Of a DNA stretch of 64,000 bases, positions 1 to 8,168 are shown piece after piece. The notes under the pieces were generated by a model, which saw nothing but the letters and a program-made list of their open reading frames with translations, made no database searches and was not told the DNA's origin. How positions within the stretch are numbered: the first letter of the stretch is position 1; each line of letters starts with the position of its first letter. The position numbers and the translations under genes were made by a program. Source of the DNA: Rhizobium sp. BK399 (GTDB taxonomy: Bacteria > Pseudomonadota > Alphaproteobacteria > Rhizobiales > Rhizobiaceae); assembly GCF_014194695.1 (NCBI RefSeq), contig NZ_JACIAH010000001.1:744001-808000 (forward strand). The letters run 5' to 3'.

Positions 1-155
1 GTCGGGACTTCGATGCCCAGCACCCTTTCGACGAACATCTCCTCGTCACGCGATGGCTCGACCAGGTCGATCCACATGACGTCGTCGCGCAAGGAACCTT
101 GCGACAAATCGCGAATTTCAACCGGCTTGCAATCGGAACAGTAGGCCGCGATCAC
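1..155 (-). CDS. corA: CorA-type magnesium/divalent cation transporter, N-terminal fragment
   Basis: The first 51 residues of a protein that continues beyond the left edge of the window. The reading frame gives an N-terminus containing CSDCKPVEIRDL followed by WIDLVEPSRDEE, which resembles the cytoplasmic N-terminal domain of rhizobial CorA Mg2+ channels; a WIDL-x-EP segment near the start is usual there. The start is a GTG at 155-153 preceded by GGAGG at about 7 bases, the best ribosome site in the region. CorA forms a pentameric inner-membrane channel whose C-terminal GMN motif lies outside this window, so the call rests on the N-terminus only. The family is inferred rather than proven. Confidence 0.6.
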   Translation of the reverse strand, partial: MIAAYCSDCKPVEIRDLSQGSLRDDVMWIDLVEPSRDEEMFVERVLGIEVP

Positions 156-552
156 CGGTTGGACCTCCGGTAATCCGGGCGTGTTGCGCACATCGCTGTC
201 TTCATCGAACGCCCTTCCACGGCGCGCTGCCCGCGAGAGCGCGTGGGATGCAAGTTCCAGATTGTAACGAAAGCGATTGAAGAAAGTTCATATGACTCCC
301 GGCACATCCGGCGACCGCCGAGATATGCAACGTGCTCAACCGCATCGCAGTCACCAATCCTTCGACCAAGATAACTCCGAGTATGCAGGCGGCCAGTCCC
401 ACCGGCCATCATCGAGCATTCGCAACACGCCGCCCTCATGGCGACGGCGCGCCATATGACGGAAAGCTGCGAAAGAATCAAGACATCTTACGTTCACCGC
501 GCCGTTTGACCACATTTCCTCCGCAATTGGGAGTCTAGCGGCGGCGAAGCAT
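156..552. other. Intergenic region, no convincing gene
   Basis: About 400 bases between corA and the end of mrp. Open frames on both strands lack ribosome sites and recognisable protein features. It must hold the corA promoter, but I could not pick a confident one. Confidence 0.5.
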
Positions 553-1707
553 TCACTCGAAAACGATGGCCGGCGCGGCCTTCTGCGGCTGCACGTCGAG
601 CTGCTGCCAGACCTTGGCGGCGATCTCGCGATAGATGCCGGCGACGATGCCGTTGGGCTCCGTTGCAACCAGCGGCGTTCCGGCGTCGGAGGTCTCGCGA
701 ATGTTCATCGTCAACGGCACTTCGCCGAGGAAAGGCACGCCGATGCGTTCAGCTTCCTTGCGAGCGCCGCCATGACCAAAGATATCGTAACGCGTGCCCG
801 TGTCGGGGGCGATGAAATAGCTCATGTTCTCGACGATGCCGAGCACGGGAACCTCGACCTTCTTGAACATGTTCAATCCCTTGCGGGCATCGACGAGCGC
901 GAGATCCTGAGGTGTCGAAACGATGACGGCGCCCGCGAGCGGTACCTGCTGCGCCATCGTCAGCTGCGCATCGCCTGTGCCCGGCGGCATATCGACGACA
1001 AGGACATCTAGTTCGCCCCAGGCAACCTCACGCAGCATCTGCATCAGCGCCGATTGCACCATGGGGCCACGCCAGATCATTGCCGTCTCCTCGTCGACGA
1101 GGAAGCCCATTGACATCACCTTCAGCCCGTAATTTTCCATGGGGTTGATGATGCGGCCATCGATCTGGGTGGGGCGGCCGGAGATCTTGAGCAGGCGCGG
1201 CATCGACGGGCCGTAAATATCGGCGTCGAGAATGCCGACCCGCAAGCCATTGGCCTGGAGGCCGAGCGCAAGGTTGACGGCGGTCGTGGATTTTCCCACA
1301 CCGCCCTTGCCGGAGGCAACGGCGATGATCGAGCCAATACCGGGAACGCCGAGCTTGCCGGCGCGGGGCTGCTGTTGCGGCGCGTGGGCATGGCCGTGAT
1401 GCTCATGTCCAGCCTGCGGCTGCGGGCGCGAGACCGGCGCCGAACCCGCACCAGCCTTCTTGTCCGCCGTCAGCGCAACCAAGGCTCCCTTGACACCCGG
1501 CATCTCCTTGATGACCCGTTCGGCGGCGAGACGAAGAGGCTCCAGCTCCTTGGCGTTCTCCGCAGGGACCGTAATGGAGAAATAGACCTTGCCGTCGGAA
1601 ATGAAGACATCAGAGACCATGCCGAGCTCGACGATATCGTGTTCGAGATCGGGTCCGCGGACCGTCTTCAGCGTTTCGAGAACTTGTTCCTTGGTGACGC
1701 CGGTCAT
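553..1707 (-). CDS. mrp: Mrp/ApbC-type iron-sulfur cluster carrier P-loop ATPase
   Basis: A 384-residue member of the Mrp/NBP35 family, which carries and transfers Fe-S clusters to apoproteins in the cytoplasm. Residues 1-85 form the MIP18/DUF59 domain, followed by a Pro/Ala/His-rich linker with a histidine cluster around 101-109. The P-loop domain begins near 125, with the deviant Walker A GKGGVGKST at 133-141, then DADIYGPS and DMPPGTGD. Length and domain order are normal for proteobacterial Mrp. The CxxC pair that follows the ENMSYF segment in E. coli-type proteins is absent; the residues there read IAPDTG. The gene stands alone, with about 500 empty bases upstream. Confidence 0.93.
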   Translation of the reverse strand: MTGVTKEQVLETLKTVRGPDLEHDIVELGMVSDVFISDGKVYFSITVPAENAKELEPLRLAAERVIKEMPGVKGALVALTADKKAGAGSAPVSRPQPQAGHEHHGHAHAPQQQPRAGKLGVPGIGSIIAVASGKGGVGKSTTAVNLALGLQANGLRVGILDADIYGPSMPRLLKISGRPTQIDGRIINPMENYGLKVMSMGFLVDEETAMIWRGPMVQSALMQMLREVAWGELDVLVVDMPPGTGDAQLTMAQQVPLAGAVIVSTPQDLALVDARKGLNMFKKVEVPVLGIVENMSYFIAPDTGTRYDIFGHGGARKEAERIGVPFLGEVPLTMNIRETSDAGTPLVATEPNGIVAGIYREIAAKVWQQLDVQPQKAAPAIVFE

Positions 1708-2213
1708 TCCATCCTCACTGCCTATGTTGGCATTCTAGATAGAGGAGCGCCGCGTCTTCGCCAAACAAAATCGGCGGTCGACGCAGCAAATGAGGAGCGA
1801 GTTCAACCGGAAGGCCGATGCGTCCATCAAGTCCGCCGGGCTTTCGCCCTGATGGTTACAACAGCCTTCCGGGATACCGAGGCAAGCCTTGCCACCTAGA
1901 GCAAGCACGGCAAAAGGCCAGTATAAAACGTGCATCGGGCGCTGAAGGTTTAGGGTTTGCGGGCGGCGGCGTGTCCCAAAAGCAACAACCGCCGCCGACG
2001 CCTTAGCCCGAGATCAGACATAGTAGCGTCGGCCGACGGTGTGCGGGTCGCGCCGTTTATCCGGCGTCGTGACCAGGTCCCCTCTGGACCGCTGCAAACA
2101 AAGAAGCAGAAAACGTGCCAGATGGCAAACATCCGCGAAAGCCGATGTGCACCGGTTACAAAGTCGTGCGCATTGGTGAAGTTTTAGGCGCGCGAGCCCA
2201 GAATTTGCCCACC
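1708..2213. other. Intergenic region, no convincing gene
   Basis: About 500 bases between mrp and the LuxR-type gene. A 66-codon frame on the minus strand (1735-1935) starts MHVLYWPFAV but has no Shine-Dalgarno sequence and no recognisable motif, so it is not called. The mrp promoter should lie at the left side of this stretch. Confidence 0.5.
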
Positions 2214-2945
2214 CTACTTTATGAGTCCGATCCGCAATGCCTTGGCGACGGCCTGCGTACGGTTCACAGTATCGAGCTTCTTGGTCGCACGGTTGAGATA
2301 GTGGTTCACCGTGTGCTCGGACAGCGTGAGGATTTCCGCAATCTCGACACTGGTCTTGCCGGCGGCAGTCCAGTTCAGGCAGTCAATCTCTCTGTCAGTC
2401 AGGGTTTCCGTGACCCTGTTGTCGTGGCTGCGAATTTCCGCCAATCGGTCGAAGACGTGGATGGAAATATAGTGGAGTTCGCGCATTTCCTCCGCGCTGA
2501 ATGCCTCACGGTCACCCGAAAACGATACAGCACCCCGGCTGCCAGAGGGCTCATGCGCCGGGAAATAGGCACAACGCATCATGCGGAAACGTTCAAAGAG
2601 GGCCTTGACGATCCCTGCCTTGCCATCGGGCCTTTCCAGCTTTACCTGCGACACGTCGTTGAAGAACGGCGTGGTCGAGGTCCGCAGCCGCTTCATGACC
2701 GGACTATTGGCCACCAGCCCCTCATGGTCGTAAGCCGCCAGCAATTCCACTGGCCAACTCGAGATGACTGTACTGTTCTGCAGATTGACGGCTGTCACCG
2801 AGGGAATGTTGAAGACCATGAAGGCCCGCGCTCGATAGGCTTCCGTCACTTTCTTCATGAAGCGGAAAATATCGAACTGCGTTTTCAGTCCGGCGATCTC
2901 GCTAACGTGGACGTCCACGGAAGATCCTGGCTGCGATGGATTCAT
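2214..2945 (-). CDS. LuxR-family transcriptional regulator (solo, autoinducer-domain type)
   Basis: A 243-residue two-domain regulator. Residues about 20-165 match the autoinducer-binding fold of LuxR proteins. Residues 180-240 form the C-terminal LuxR helix-turn-helix (LTDREIDCL, AGKTSVEIAEIL, HTVNHYL). No luxI-type synthase gene is in the window. In the pocket region around SSWPVELLAAYD and NSPV, the usually invariant Trp and the Asp of the DPV motif appear replaced by Leu and Ser, so a classical acyl-homoserine lactone may not be its ligand. Upstream lies a perfect inverted repeat (3073-3101). The chosen ATG lacks a clear Shine-Dalgarno sequence, so the true start could be slightly downstream. 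Confidence 0.88.
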   Translation of the reverse strand: MNPSQPGSSVDVHVSEIAGLKTQFDIFRFMKKVTEAYRARAFMVFNIPSVTAVNLQNSTVISSWPVELLAAYDHEGLVANSPVMKRLRTSTTPFFNDVSQVKLERPDGKAGIVKALFERFRMMRCAYFPAHEPSGSRGAVSFSGDREAFSAEEMRELHYISIHVFDRLAEIRSHDNRVTETLTDREIDCLNWTAAGKTSVEIAEILTLSEHTVNHYLNRATKKLDTVNRTQAVAKALRIGLIK

Positions 2946-3072
2946 TTATTTATTCAACTCGAATAGATGGAATGTCTGATGGATGTCGTCTCGTCGTCGC
3001 AGCTAAGTTTGCATCGCCGGTTAACGATTAACCCAGCACATACACCCCAAGACGGGGGATTGACGAGCGTAA

Positions 3073-3101
3073 ATTGTGATGATTCGTCAGAAAATCACAA
3101 T
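3073..3101. promoter_or_regulatory. Perfect inverted repeat upstream of the LuxR-type gene, putative operator
   Basis: ATTGTGAT, 13 bases, then ATCACAAT: arms identical over 8 bp with centres 21 bp apart, matching two helical turns. It lies about 130 bp upstream of the LuxR-type start codon and just past the iclR stop. The TGTGA/TCACA spacing is too wide for a CRP site. The binding protein is unknown; autoregulation by the LuxR protein is a guess. Confidence 0.4.
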
Positions 3102-3143
3102 ATTTTAAGCTTCAACCTTGTATTGGGCGACATTGAGTAAGGT

Positions 3144-3938
3144 TTAGCGGCGTGGACCAAGTCCAATGCGCATGGCTTCTCTGATCTGTTCTGCCGTCTT
3201 CCGGATCGGGGCCGCCCATTCCGAAAGCCTTTCCATCGTAAGCCGATAAGCCGGCCCGGTTACCGATACACCACCGACAAGCGAAAGGTTTTCGGACCAG
3301 ATAGGGGCGGCGACACAGCGAATGCCGACTTCGTGCTCCTCACGGTCGAAGGCATGACCTTGCTTGCGTATTTCCTCGATCTCGGCAAGGAGAGTGTCCG
3401 CCGTATGCGTATTTGCGGTGAACTGGTGGAAGGCAAGGTCGGCCACCAGTGCCGCAACCCGCTCTCTCGGCAATATCGACAGGGCTGCCTTGCCGACACC
3501 TGTACAGTAAACCGGCGAGGTGTTGCCAATCTGCGAGTACATTCTGACAGGCTGCTGGCCTTCGAACTTGTCGAGGTAGATGATCGAGCTGCCGCGAAGC
3601 ACACCAAGATGAACCGTTTCGCCCGTCAGATCCTGGAGGGCCCTGAGGTGAGGCTCGGCTATGAGGCGAAACTCGTTGCGCGCCCAGCTGCGAGAGGCGA
3701 GATCCAAAAGCCGCAAGCCAGATGAGTAGCGGCCGTCGGCATCGATCTCAAGAAGACCTTCTTCGACGAGATGGCTTAGCTGACGATGAAGCGTGCCGCG
3801 CGGCTGATCTGAAAGCGCCAATATGTCCGTGAACCGCATGGGACCGTCGGCATGGGTCACCACGTCGAGAAGGACCATCAGCTTGCCGAGGGTGCCGGTG
3901 TCGCGCCGCCCGAGCTCATTCTCTTTTGCCGCACTCAT
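3144..3938 (-). CDS. IclR-family transcriptional regulator of the galactose-acid operon
   Basis: A 264-residue regulator. An N-terminal winged helix-turn-helix (about 17-75) includes RGTLHRQLSHLVEEGLLE, and an IclR effector-binding domain (about 85-258) includes GTGVGKAALS-like and AAPIWSEN segments. IclR proteins are mostly dimeric repressors that sense small acids. The gene is divergent from galD-dgoK-dgoA across a roughly 100-bp gap, the standard layout for a local regulator, so a keto-deoxy sugar acid or its precursor is the likely inducer (inference). A short inverted repeat in that gap (4003-4019) could be an operator. Confidence 0.9.
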   Translation of the reverse strand: MSAAKENELGRRDTGTLGKLMVLLDVVTHADGPMRFTDILALSDQPRGTLHRQLSHLVEEGLLEIDADGRYSSGLRLLDLASRSWARNEFRLIAEPHLRALQDLTGETVHLGVLRGSSIIYLDKFEGQQPVRMYSQIGNTSPVYCTGVGKAALSILPRERVAALVADLAFHQFTANTHTADTLLAEIEEIRKQGHAFDREEHEVGIRCVAAPIWSENLSLVGGVSVTGPAYRLTMERLSEWAAPIRKTAEQIREAMRIGLGPRR

Positions 3939-4002
3939 CGTCGCCCCAAATACCTTGACAGAGAGGCCACGCTAGTCGGATAATTCCACATAGTCAAATA
4001 GA

Positions 4003-4019
4003 GTTCCAAATAATAGAAC
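4003..4019. promoter_or_regulatory. Candidate operator between iclR and galD
   Basis: GTTC, 9 bases, GAAC: an AT-rich 17-bp inverted repeat located 22 bp before the galD start codon in the divergent spacer. Position and symmetry fit a repressor site, but the arms are only 4 bp and the match could be chance. Confidence 0.25.
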
Positions 4020-4041
4020 AGAATAGCGTCGGGAGGACGTA

Positions 4042-4812
4042 GTGACGGCTATGCTTGCGCAGTTTCCTGAATTCAGGGATCGAAGCGTGCTGATTACCGG
4101 AGGCGGGTCCGGCATCGGGGCAGCGATTGTCGAGGGGTTCGCCCGGCAAGGGGCCAAGGTTTCGTTCATTGACGTCGCCGAGGCGGAAAGCCATGACCTC
4201 GTCGAACGGCTGTCGCGCGACACCCTTCACCCGGTTCGCTTCCACAAGGCGGATTTGCGTGACGTTGCAGAGATCCGCAGGACGGTCGATGAGGTCGTCG
4301 CTCACTCCGGCCCAATCAGCGTTCTCGTCAACAATGCCGCGCGCGACGACCGGCACGATTTCGAGGCCGTGACCGAGGAATACTGGGACGACAACCAGGC
4401 GACCAACCTGCGCCATGTCTTCTTCACGACCCAGGCTGTTGCGCCCTCGATGCGCGAAGCAGGCGGCGGTGCGGTCATCAACATGTCGTCGATTGCTTTT
4501 CTGCTCAACATGCCGGAATTTCCCGCCTATTCGACGGCGAAAGCCGGCGTGATCGGGCTGACAAAGAGCCTGGCCGGCAAGCTTGGGCCTGACAACATCC
4601 GCGTCAATTGCATCCTGCCGGGCATGATCGTGACGGATCGTCAGATGAAACTCTGGCTCACCGAGGAAGGCATTGCGCGGACGGTGCATCGCCAGTGCAT
4701 CAAGAAAGTTCTGCACGCCGACGCGATCATCGGACCGTGCCTGTTTCTGGCGTCAAGCTGCGCGGCAGCAATCAGCGCACAATCTCTTATTGTCGATGGA
4801 GGCATTTTCTGA
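4042..4812 (+). CDS. galD: Short-chain dehydrogenase, probable galactose dehydrogenase GalD
   Basis: A 256-residue classical short-chain dehydrogenase. The NAD-binding TGGGSGIG lies at 19-26, NNAA at 97-100, the catalytic Ser at 149/150 and YSTAK at 163-167; the protein ends with the usual IVDGG segment. It closely resembles what I recall of the S. meliloti galactose dehydrogenase, which oxidises D-galactose to galactonolactone. The start is GTG at 4042, preceded by GGGAGG at 5-7 bases; an in-frame ATG lies three codons later. The stop overlaps the dgoK start (TGATG). With dgoK, dgoA and the SMP-30 gene it forms one operon under the divergent IclR regulator. The substrate is inferred from context and memory. 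Confidence 0.82.
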   Translation: MTAMLAQFPEFRDRSVLITGGGSGIGAAIVEGFARQGAKVSFIDVAEAESHDLVERLSRDTLHPVRFHKADLRDVAEIRRTVDEVVAHSGPISVLVNNAARDDRHDFEAVTEEYWDDNQATNLRHVFFTTQAVAPSMREAGGGAVINMSSIAFLLNMPEFPAYSTAKAGVIGLTKSLAGKLGPDNIRVNCILPGMIVTDRQMKLWLTEEGIARTVHRQCIKKVLHADAIIGPCLFLASSCAAAISAQSLIVDGGIF

Positions 4813-5729
4813 TGACGGATCCCGCTTATGTCGCGGTAGATTGGGGAACAAGCAGTTTTCGGCTCTGGCTGATCGCCAAGGATGGCAGCATCCTGGGCGA
4901 AAGCCGCAGCAATGAGGGTATGACGACGGCTGCAAAAACCGGCTTCGCCGAGGTTCTCGCCTCGCATCTGGCCAAGGTGAGTGCGCCGGAAAATCTTCCG
5001 GTCATCATCTGCGGCATGGCAGGTGCAAAGCAGGGATGGGTCGAGGCGGGCTATATCGACGTTCCGGCATCATTGTCCTCAATTCTGACGGGCGCAGTCG
5101 TTGTGCCCGGCCAACGCCGCGATGTCCGTATCCTTCCAGGCCTTGCCCAGAGAGATCAGGCAAGGCCCGACGTCATGCGCGGAGAGGAAACGCAGCTTCT
5201 CGGCACGCTTGGTCCGGCAAGCACCGGATCACAGGCAGTGTGCATGCCGGGCACGCATTCAAAGTGGGTCCACGTAAGGGATGGGCGGGTTACCGGCTTC
5301 TCCAGCTTCATGACCGGTGAGCTTTTCGACGCGATCTCCAAGCACACGATCCTGTCGCACGCCGTCGCCGGGGCCGATCAGTCGCCGGCAGACGAGGTCG
5401 CCTTCGAAAGTGCGATCAAGGCTGCCTATGAGCAGCCGGCAATGGCGACCAACCTCTTCTTTACGGCGCGCTCCGGCCAGCTGCTGCATAGTTTGAGCGC
5501 TGCCGCAGCACAGGCCAAGATCTCCGGAACGCTCATCGGGCTGGAAATCGCCGGCGCCATGACAAATGCGGGAGCCGGCGTCAGCATCACGCTCGTTGCC
5601 GCGGGCCGGCTGCAAGGCCTTTATGAAGCGGCCTTCAAGGCACTATCTCTGTCCTATAAGACCATTGACGCTGATACGGCAGTCCGTGGCGGCCTTGCTG
5701 CCGCCGCCAAAGCCATTTGGCCGAATTAA
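4812..5729 (+). CDS. dgoK: 2-dehydro-3-deoxygalactonokinase
   Basis: A 305-residue sugar-acid kinase that phosphorylates 2-keto-3-deoxygalactonate at C6 with ATP. The N-terminus VAVDWGTSSFRLW is the phosphate-binding segment of the ASKHA/DgoK family, followed by CGMAGAKQGW, GEETQLLG and PGTHSKW, all typical of DgoK. The start ATG at 4812 overlaps the galD stop, so translation is probably coupled; a longer upstream frame would run back through galD and is rejected. The aldolase follows 15 bp downstream. Together they convert 2-keto-3-deoxygalactonate to pyruvate and glyceraldehyde 3-phosphate. Confidence 0.93.
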   Translation: MTDPAYVAVDWGTSSFRLWLIAKDGSILGESRSNEGMTTAAKTGFAEVLASHLAKVSAPENLPVIICGMAGAKQGWVEAGYIDVPASLSSILTGAVVVPGQRRDVRILPGLAQRDQARPDVMRGEETQLLGTLGPASTGSQAVCMPGTHSKWVHVRDGRVTGFSSFMTGELFDAISKHTILSHAVAGADQSPADEVAFESAIKAAYEQPAMATNLFFTARSGQLLHSLSAAAAQAKISGTLIGLEIAGAMTNAGAGVSITLVAAGRLQGLYEAAFKALSLSYKTIDADTAVRGGLAAAAKAIWPN

Positions 5730-5744
5730 GAAAGCACCGAAGCA

Positions 5745-6377
5745 ATGAACCGCATCCCCTTCCCCACGATGAAGCGTCCACTGATCGCCATTCTGCGCGG
5801 CATCAAACCCGAAGAAACCGAAAGCGTGGTCGGCGCGCTGATCGAAAACGGGTTGACCGCCATCGAGATCCCGCTGAACTCGCCGGAACCCTTCAAGTCG
5901 ATCGAAATCGCAGCGAAGATGGCGCCGGCCGATTGCCTGATCGGCGCCGGCACCGTGCTGACCACGGAGGCGGTCGACAGCCTCCATTCCGCCGGTGGCA
6001 AGCTGCTTGTCACCCCAAACGTCGAGCCCGAAGTGATCATTCTTGCGCGCAACTATGGGATGGTCACCATGCCGGGTGTCTTCACGCCGACGGAAGCGCT
6101 GGCGGCAGCCCGTGCAGGCGCGACTGGCTTGAAATTCTTCCCCGCCAGCGTGCTCGGCCCTGCCGGCATCACCGCGATCCGCGCAATTCTGCCGCCGGAG
6201 CTGGTGATCGCTGCCGTTGGCGGCGTTTCAGACAAGAATTTCTCCGAGTACACCAAGGCTGGCATTCATGCGTTCGGCCTCGGCACCAGCCTCTACAAGC
6301 CGGGAATGACCGCAGCGGAGGTTGCCGAGCGTGCGAAGGCGACCATTTACGCCTATGACGCAGCGGTAGGAGCTTAA
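5745..6377 (+). CDS. dgoA: 2-dehydro-3-deoxy-6-phosphogalactonate aldolase
   Basis: A 210-residue class I aldolase of the KDPG/KHG family with a single TIM-barrel domain. The Schiff-base lysine is Lys130 in LKFFPA and the general acid/base is Glu41 in TAIEIPL; GAGTV near 67-71 contributes to phosphate binding. It cleaves 2-keto-3-deoxy-6-phosphogalactonate to pyruvate and glyceraldehyde 3-phosphate. Its place immediately after dgoK argues for the galacto form rather than the Entner-Doudoroff KDPG aldolase, but sequence alone cannot separate the two epimers. The SMP-30 gene begins 5 bp after its stop. Confidence 0.92.
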   Translation: MNRIPFPTMKRPLIAILRGIKPEETESVVGALIENGLTAIEIPLNSPEPFKSIEIAAKMAPADCLIGAGTVLTTEAVDSLHSAGGKLLVTPNVEPEVIILARNYGMVTMPGVFTPTEALAAARAGATGLKFFPASVLGPAGITAIRAILPPELVIAAVGGVSDKNFSEYTKAGIHAFGLGTSLYKPGMTAAEVAERAKATIYAYDAAVGA

Positions 6378-6382
6378 GGCGT

Positions 6383-7270
6383 ATGACGGAAATTCACGAG
6401 TTCGCAGGCAAGACCCTTTGCAGCACCAACTCCGTGCTTGGAGAAGGCCCCACCTACGATCCGGACACGAACACGGTCTGGTGGTTCAATATCATCGGCA
6501 AGGAGTTGCACGAACTGAACCTCTCCACCGAGGAGAAGAAAGTGCACGCACTGCCGATGATGGCGAGCGTGCTCGCTCGCATAGATGCTGGGCGGCAGTT
6601 GCTTGCCACCGAACAGGGTCTTTTCATTCGTGATACCAAGAGCGGCAATCTCACCTTTTATGCGGCCCTCGAAAACGACAATCTGGATAACCGCTCGAAC
6701 GACGGCCGTACACATTCTTCCGGTGCATTGTGGATCGGCACGATGAGCAAGCGCGCGGAAAATCGCGCGGGCGCCATCTATCACGTGGCCGGTGGTCGCG
6801 TGACCAGGATCTTCGACGGCATCAGCATTCCGAATTCAATCTGCTTTTCGCCGGACGGCACGATTGGCTACTTCACCGACACACGCCTCAGCCGCCTGAT
6901 GAGGGTGATGGTTGATCCGCAGACGGGTCTGCCGACCGGGGAGCCGATTGTGCTGGTGGATACTATGGATGAGCCGGGTGGACTCGACGGTTCGGTCGTC
7001 GACGCCGACGGATACATCTGGAATGCGCGGTGGGGTGCGGGCGCCGTTGATCGATACAGCCCGGATGGACTGCGCATCTCCCGCTACAAGGTACCCGCCG
7101 CCCAGCCCTCCTGTCCCGCTTTCATCGGGAAGAATGGCGATCGGCTTGCCGTCACCACGGCATGGGAGGGACTGGATGACGACGCGCGGTCCATGCAACC
7201 GCAGGCCGGTTCGCTGCTCGAGCTAGAGGTCACGGTGAAGGGGATTTTTGATCCCGTTTACGCGATCTGA
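6383..7270 (+). CDS. SMP-30/gluconolactonase-family sugar lactonase
   Basis: A 295-residue six-bladed beta-propeller of the SMP-30/regucalcin family. GEGPTYD near residues 21-27 supplies the metal-ligand glutamate, NDGRTHSSGALWIGTM is the central signature (family: ND.R.D..GRfW.GT.), and IPNSICFSPDG and GGLDGSVVDADG supply further ligands. Such enzymes hydrolyse sugar lactones. As last gene of the operon it probably opens the galactonolactone made by GalD (inference). In the signature the usual Asp and Gly after NDGR are replaced by His and Ser, a mild divergence. A terminator follows at 7294. Confidence 0.85.
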   Translation: MTEIHEFAGKTLCSTNSVLGEGPTYDPDTNTVWWFNIIGKELHELNLSTEEKKVHALPMMASVLARIDAGRQLLATEQGLFIRDTKSGNLTFYAALENDNLDNRSNDGRTHSSGALWIGTMSKRAENRAGAIYHVAGGRVTRIFDGISIPNSICFSPDGTIGYFTDTRLSRLMRVMVDPQTGLPTGEPIVLVDTMDEPGGLDGSVVDADGYIWNARWGAGAVDRYSPDGLRISRYKVPAAQPSCPAFIGKNGDRLAVTTAWEGLDDDARSMQPQAGSLLELEVTVKGIFDPVYAI

Positions 7271-7293
7271 CGCGACACACGTCGAAGTCACCA

Positions 7294-7320
7294 GGGCGTC
7301 CTCCGCGGGCGCCCTTTTTG
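7294..7320 (+). terminator. Rho-independent terminator of the galD-dgoK-dgoA operon
   Basis: A GC hairpin (GGGCG pairing with CGCCC around a GC-rich loop) followed directly by five T residues, 24 bp after the lactonase stop codon. Confidence 0.75.
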
Positions 7321-7522
7321 TTTTCGATTCATTTGATAGCTGAGATGCCTGTAGCATTTTCGCTAAAAGTTCCGCAAAATTAGCAATTTTTGCGCGATTT
7401 TTTTCGGGAACCAATAGAAATGCCATTCATTTCAAAAGGGAGCCGGCCGGTGGCTACCGCCTGCGCAAGCTGGCGGGACACGGGCTAGAGATCACTATTT
7501 GAACTGAAAAGGTAGGTTCGAA

Positions 7523-8140
7523 ATGACACGCAAACTCCTCACAACCGTTGCCGCTGGTGCCTTGTTTGCCACGGCTTTCGCACCGGCGGCATTCTCGCAG
7601 AGCTCGACCCAGCCGGCTGATCCGAGCGCCCCGACAACGCAGGCAGCGCCGAGCGATCCGACTGCTCCGCCGAAGGTCCCGGATGTCACAGCTCCGGCCC
7701 CGGCAGGTGACGCGGCTCAGGCGCCAGCACCGGCCGCCACGACCGACACTGCGCAAGCGGGCGGCGGGTACCTGACCGAGCAGGCTGCAGACCAGATTAG
7801 CGCCAACACCTATATCGGCCAGTCGGTCTATAACGGCCAAAACGAAAGCATCGGTAACGTCAACGACCTCATCATGAAGAAAGACGGCGGTCTAGTTGCC
7901 GCAATTGTTGGCGTCGGCGGCTTCCTCGGCATCGGCGAGAAGAATGTCGCCGTTCCGATGGATAAGATCACCGTTGCTCAAAACACGCAGGACGGCAGCG
8001 TCAAGCTGACAACCTCCGAAACCGCGGAAACGCTGAAGGCGGCTCCGGAATTCAAAACGCTGCAGATGCTCGCCGCCGAGAAGGCTCCGGCACCGGGCTC
8101 AACAGACACCACGGCGACGGGTTCGACAACGAACAAGTAA
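7523..8140 (+). CDS. Secreted PRC-barrel domain protein
   Basis: A 205-residue exported protein. Residues 1-25 are a Sec signal peptide (basic MTRK, hydrophobic LLTTVAAGALFATAFA, cleavage near AFSQ). A Pro/Ala/Thr/Gln-rich unstructured linker runs to about 88, and a PRC-barrel domain from about 93 to 165 includes YIGQSVYNGQNESIGNV and GVGGFLGIGEKNVAVP. The tail is again Thr/Ser/Ala rich. Rhizobia carry several such periplasmic PRC-barrel proteins of unknown role, often tied to envelope stress or desiccation. It is monocistronic with about 250 bp of upstream spacer; a hairpin follows the stop. Confidence 0.85.
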   Translation: MTRKLLTTVAAGALFATAFAPAAFSQSSTQPADPSAPTTQAAPSDPTAPPKVPDVTAPAPAGDAAQAPAPAATTDTAQAGGGYLTEQAADQISANTYIGQSVYNGQNESIGNVNDLIMKKDGGLVAAIVGVGGFLGIGEKNVAVPMDKITVAQNTQDGSVKLTTSETAETLKAAPEFKTLQMLAAEKAPAPGSTDTTATGSTTNK

Positions 8141-8168
8141 GAATACTGCGCAGTGAGTACAGCGTAAC

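Noticed and set aside
202-481. Two overlapping minus-strand frames of 66 and 109 codons upstream of corA
   Set aside because: No ribosome site, arginine/cysteine-rich translation of the kind produced by shadow frames, and they run into the corA start.
1735-1935. Minus-strand 66-codon frame starting MHVLYWPFAV
   Set aside because: The start looks mildly like a signal peptide, but there is no Shine-Dalgarno sequence and the rest has no recognisable features.
3073-3101. CRP/FNR-type binding site
   Set aside because: TGTGA and TCACA are 15 bases apart rather than 6, so a CRP dimer would not fit.
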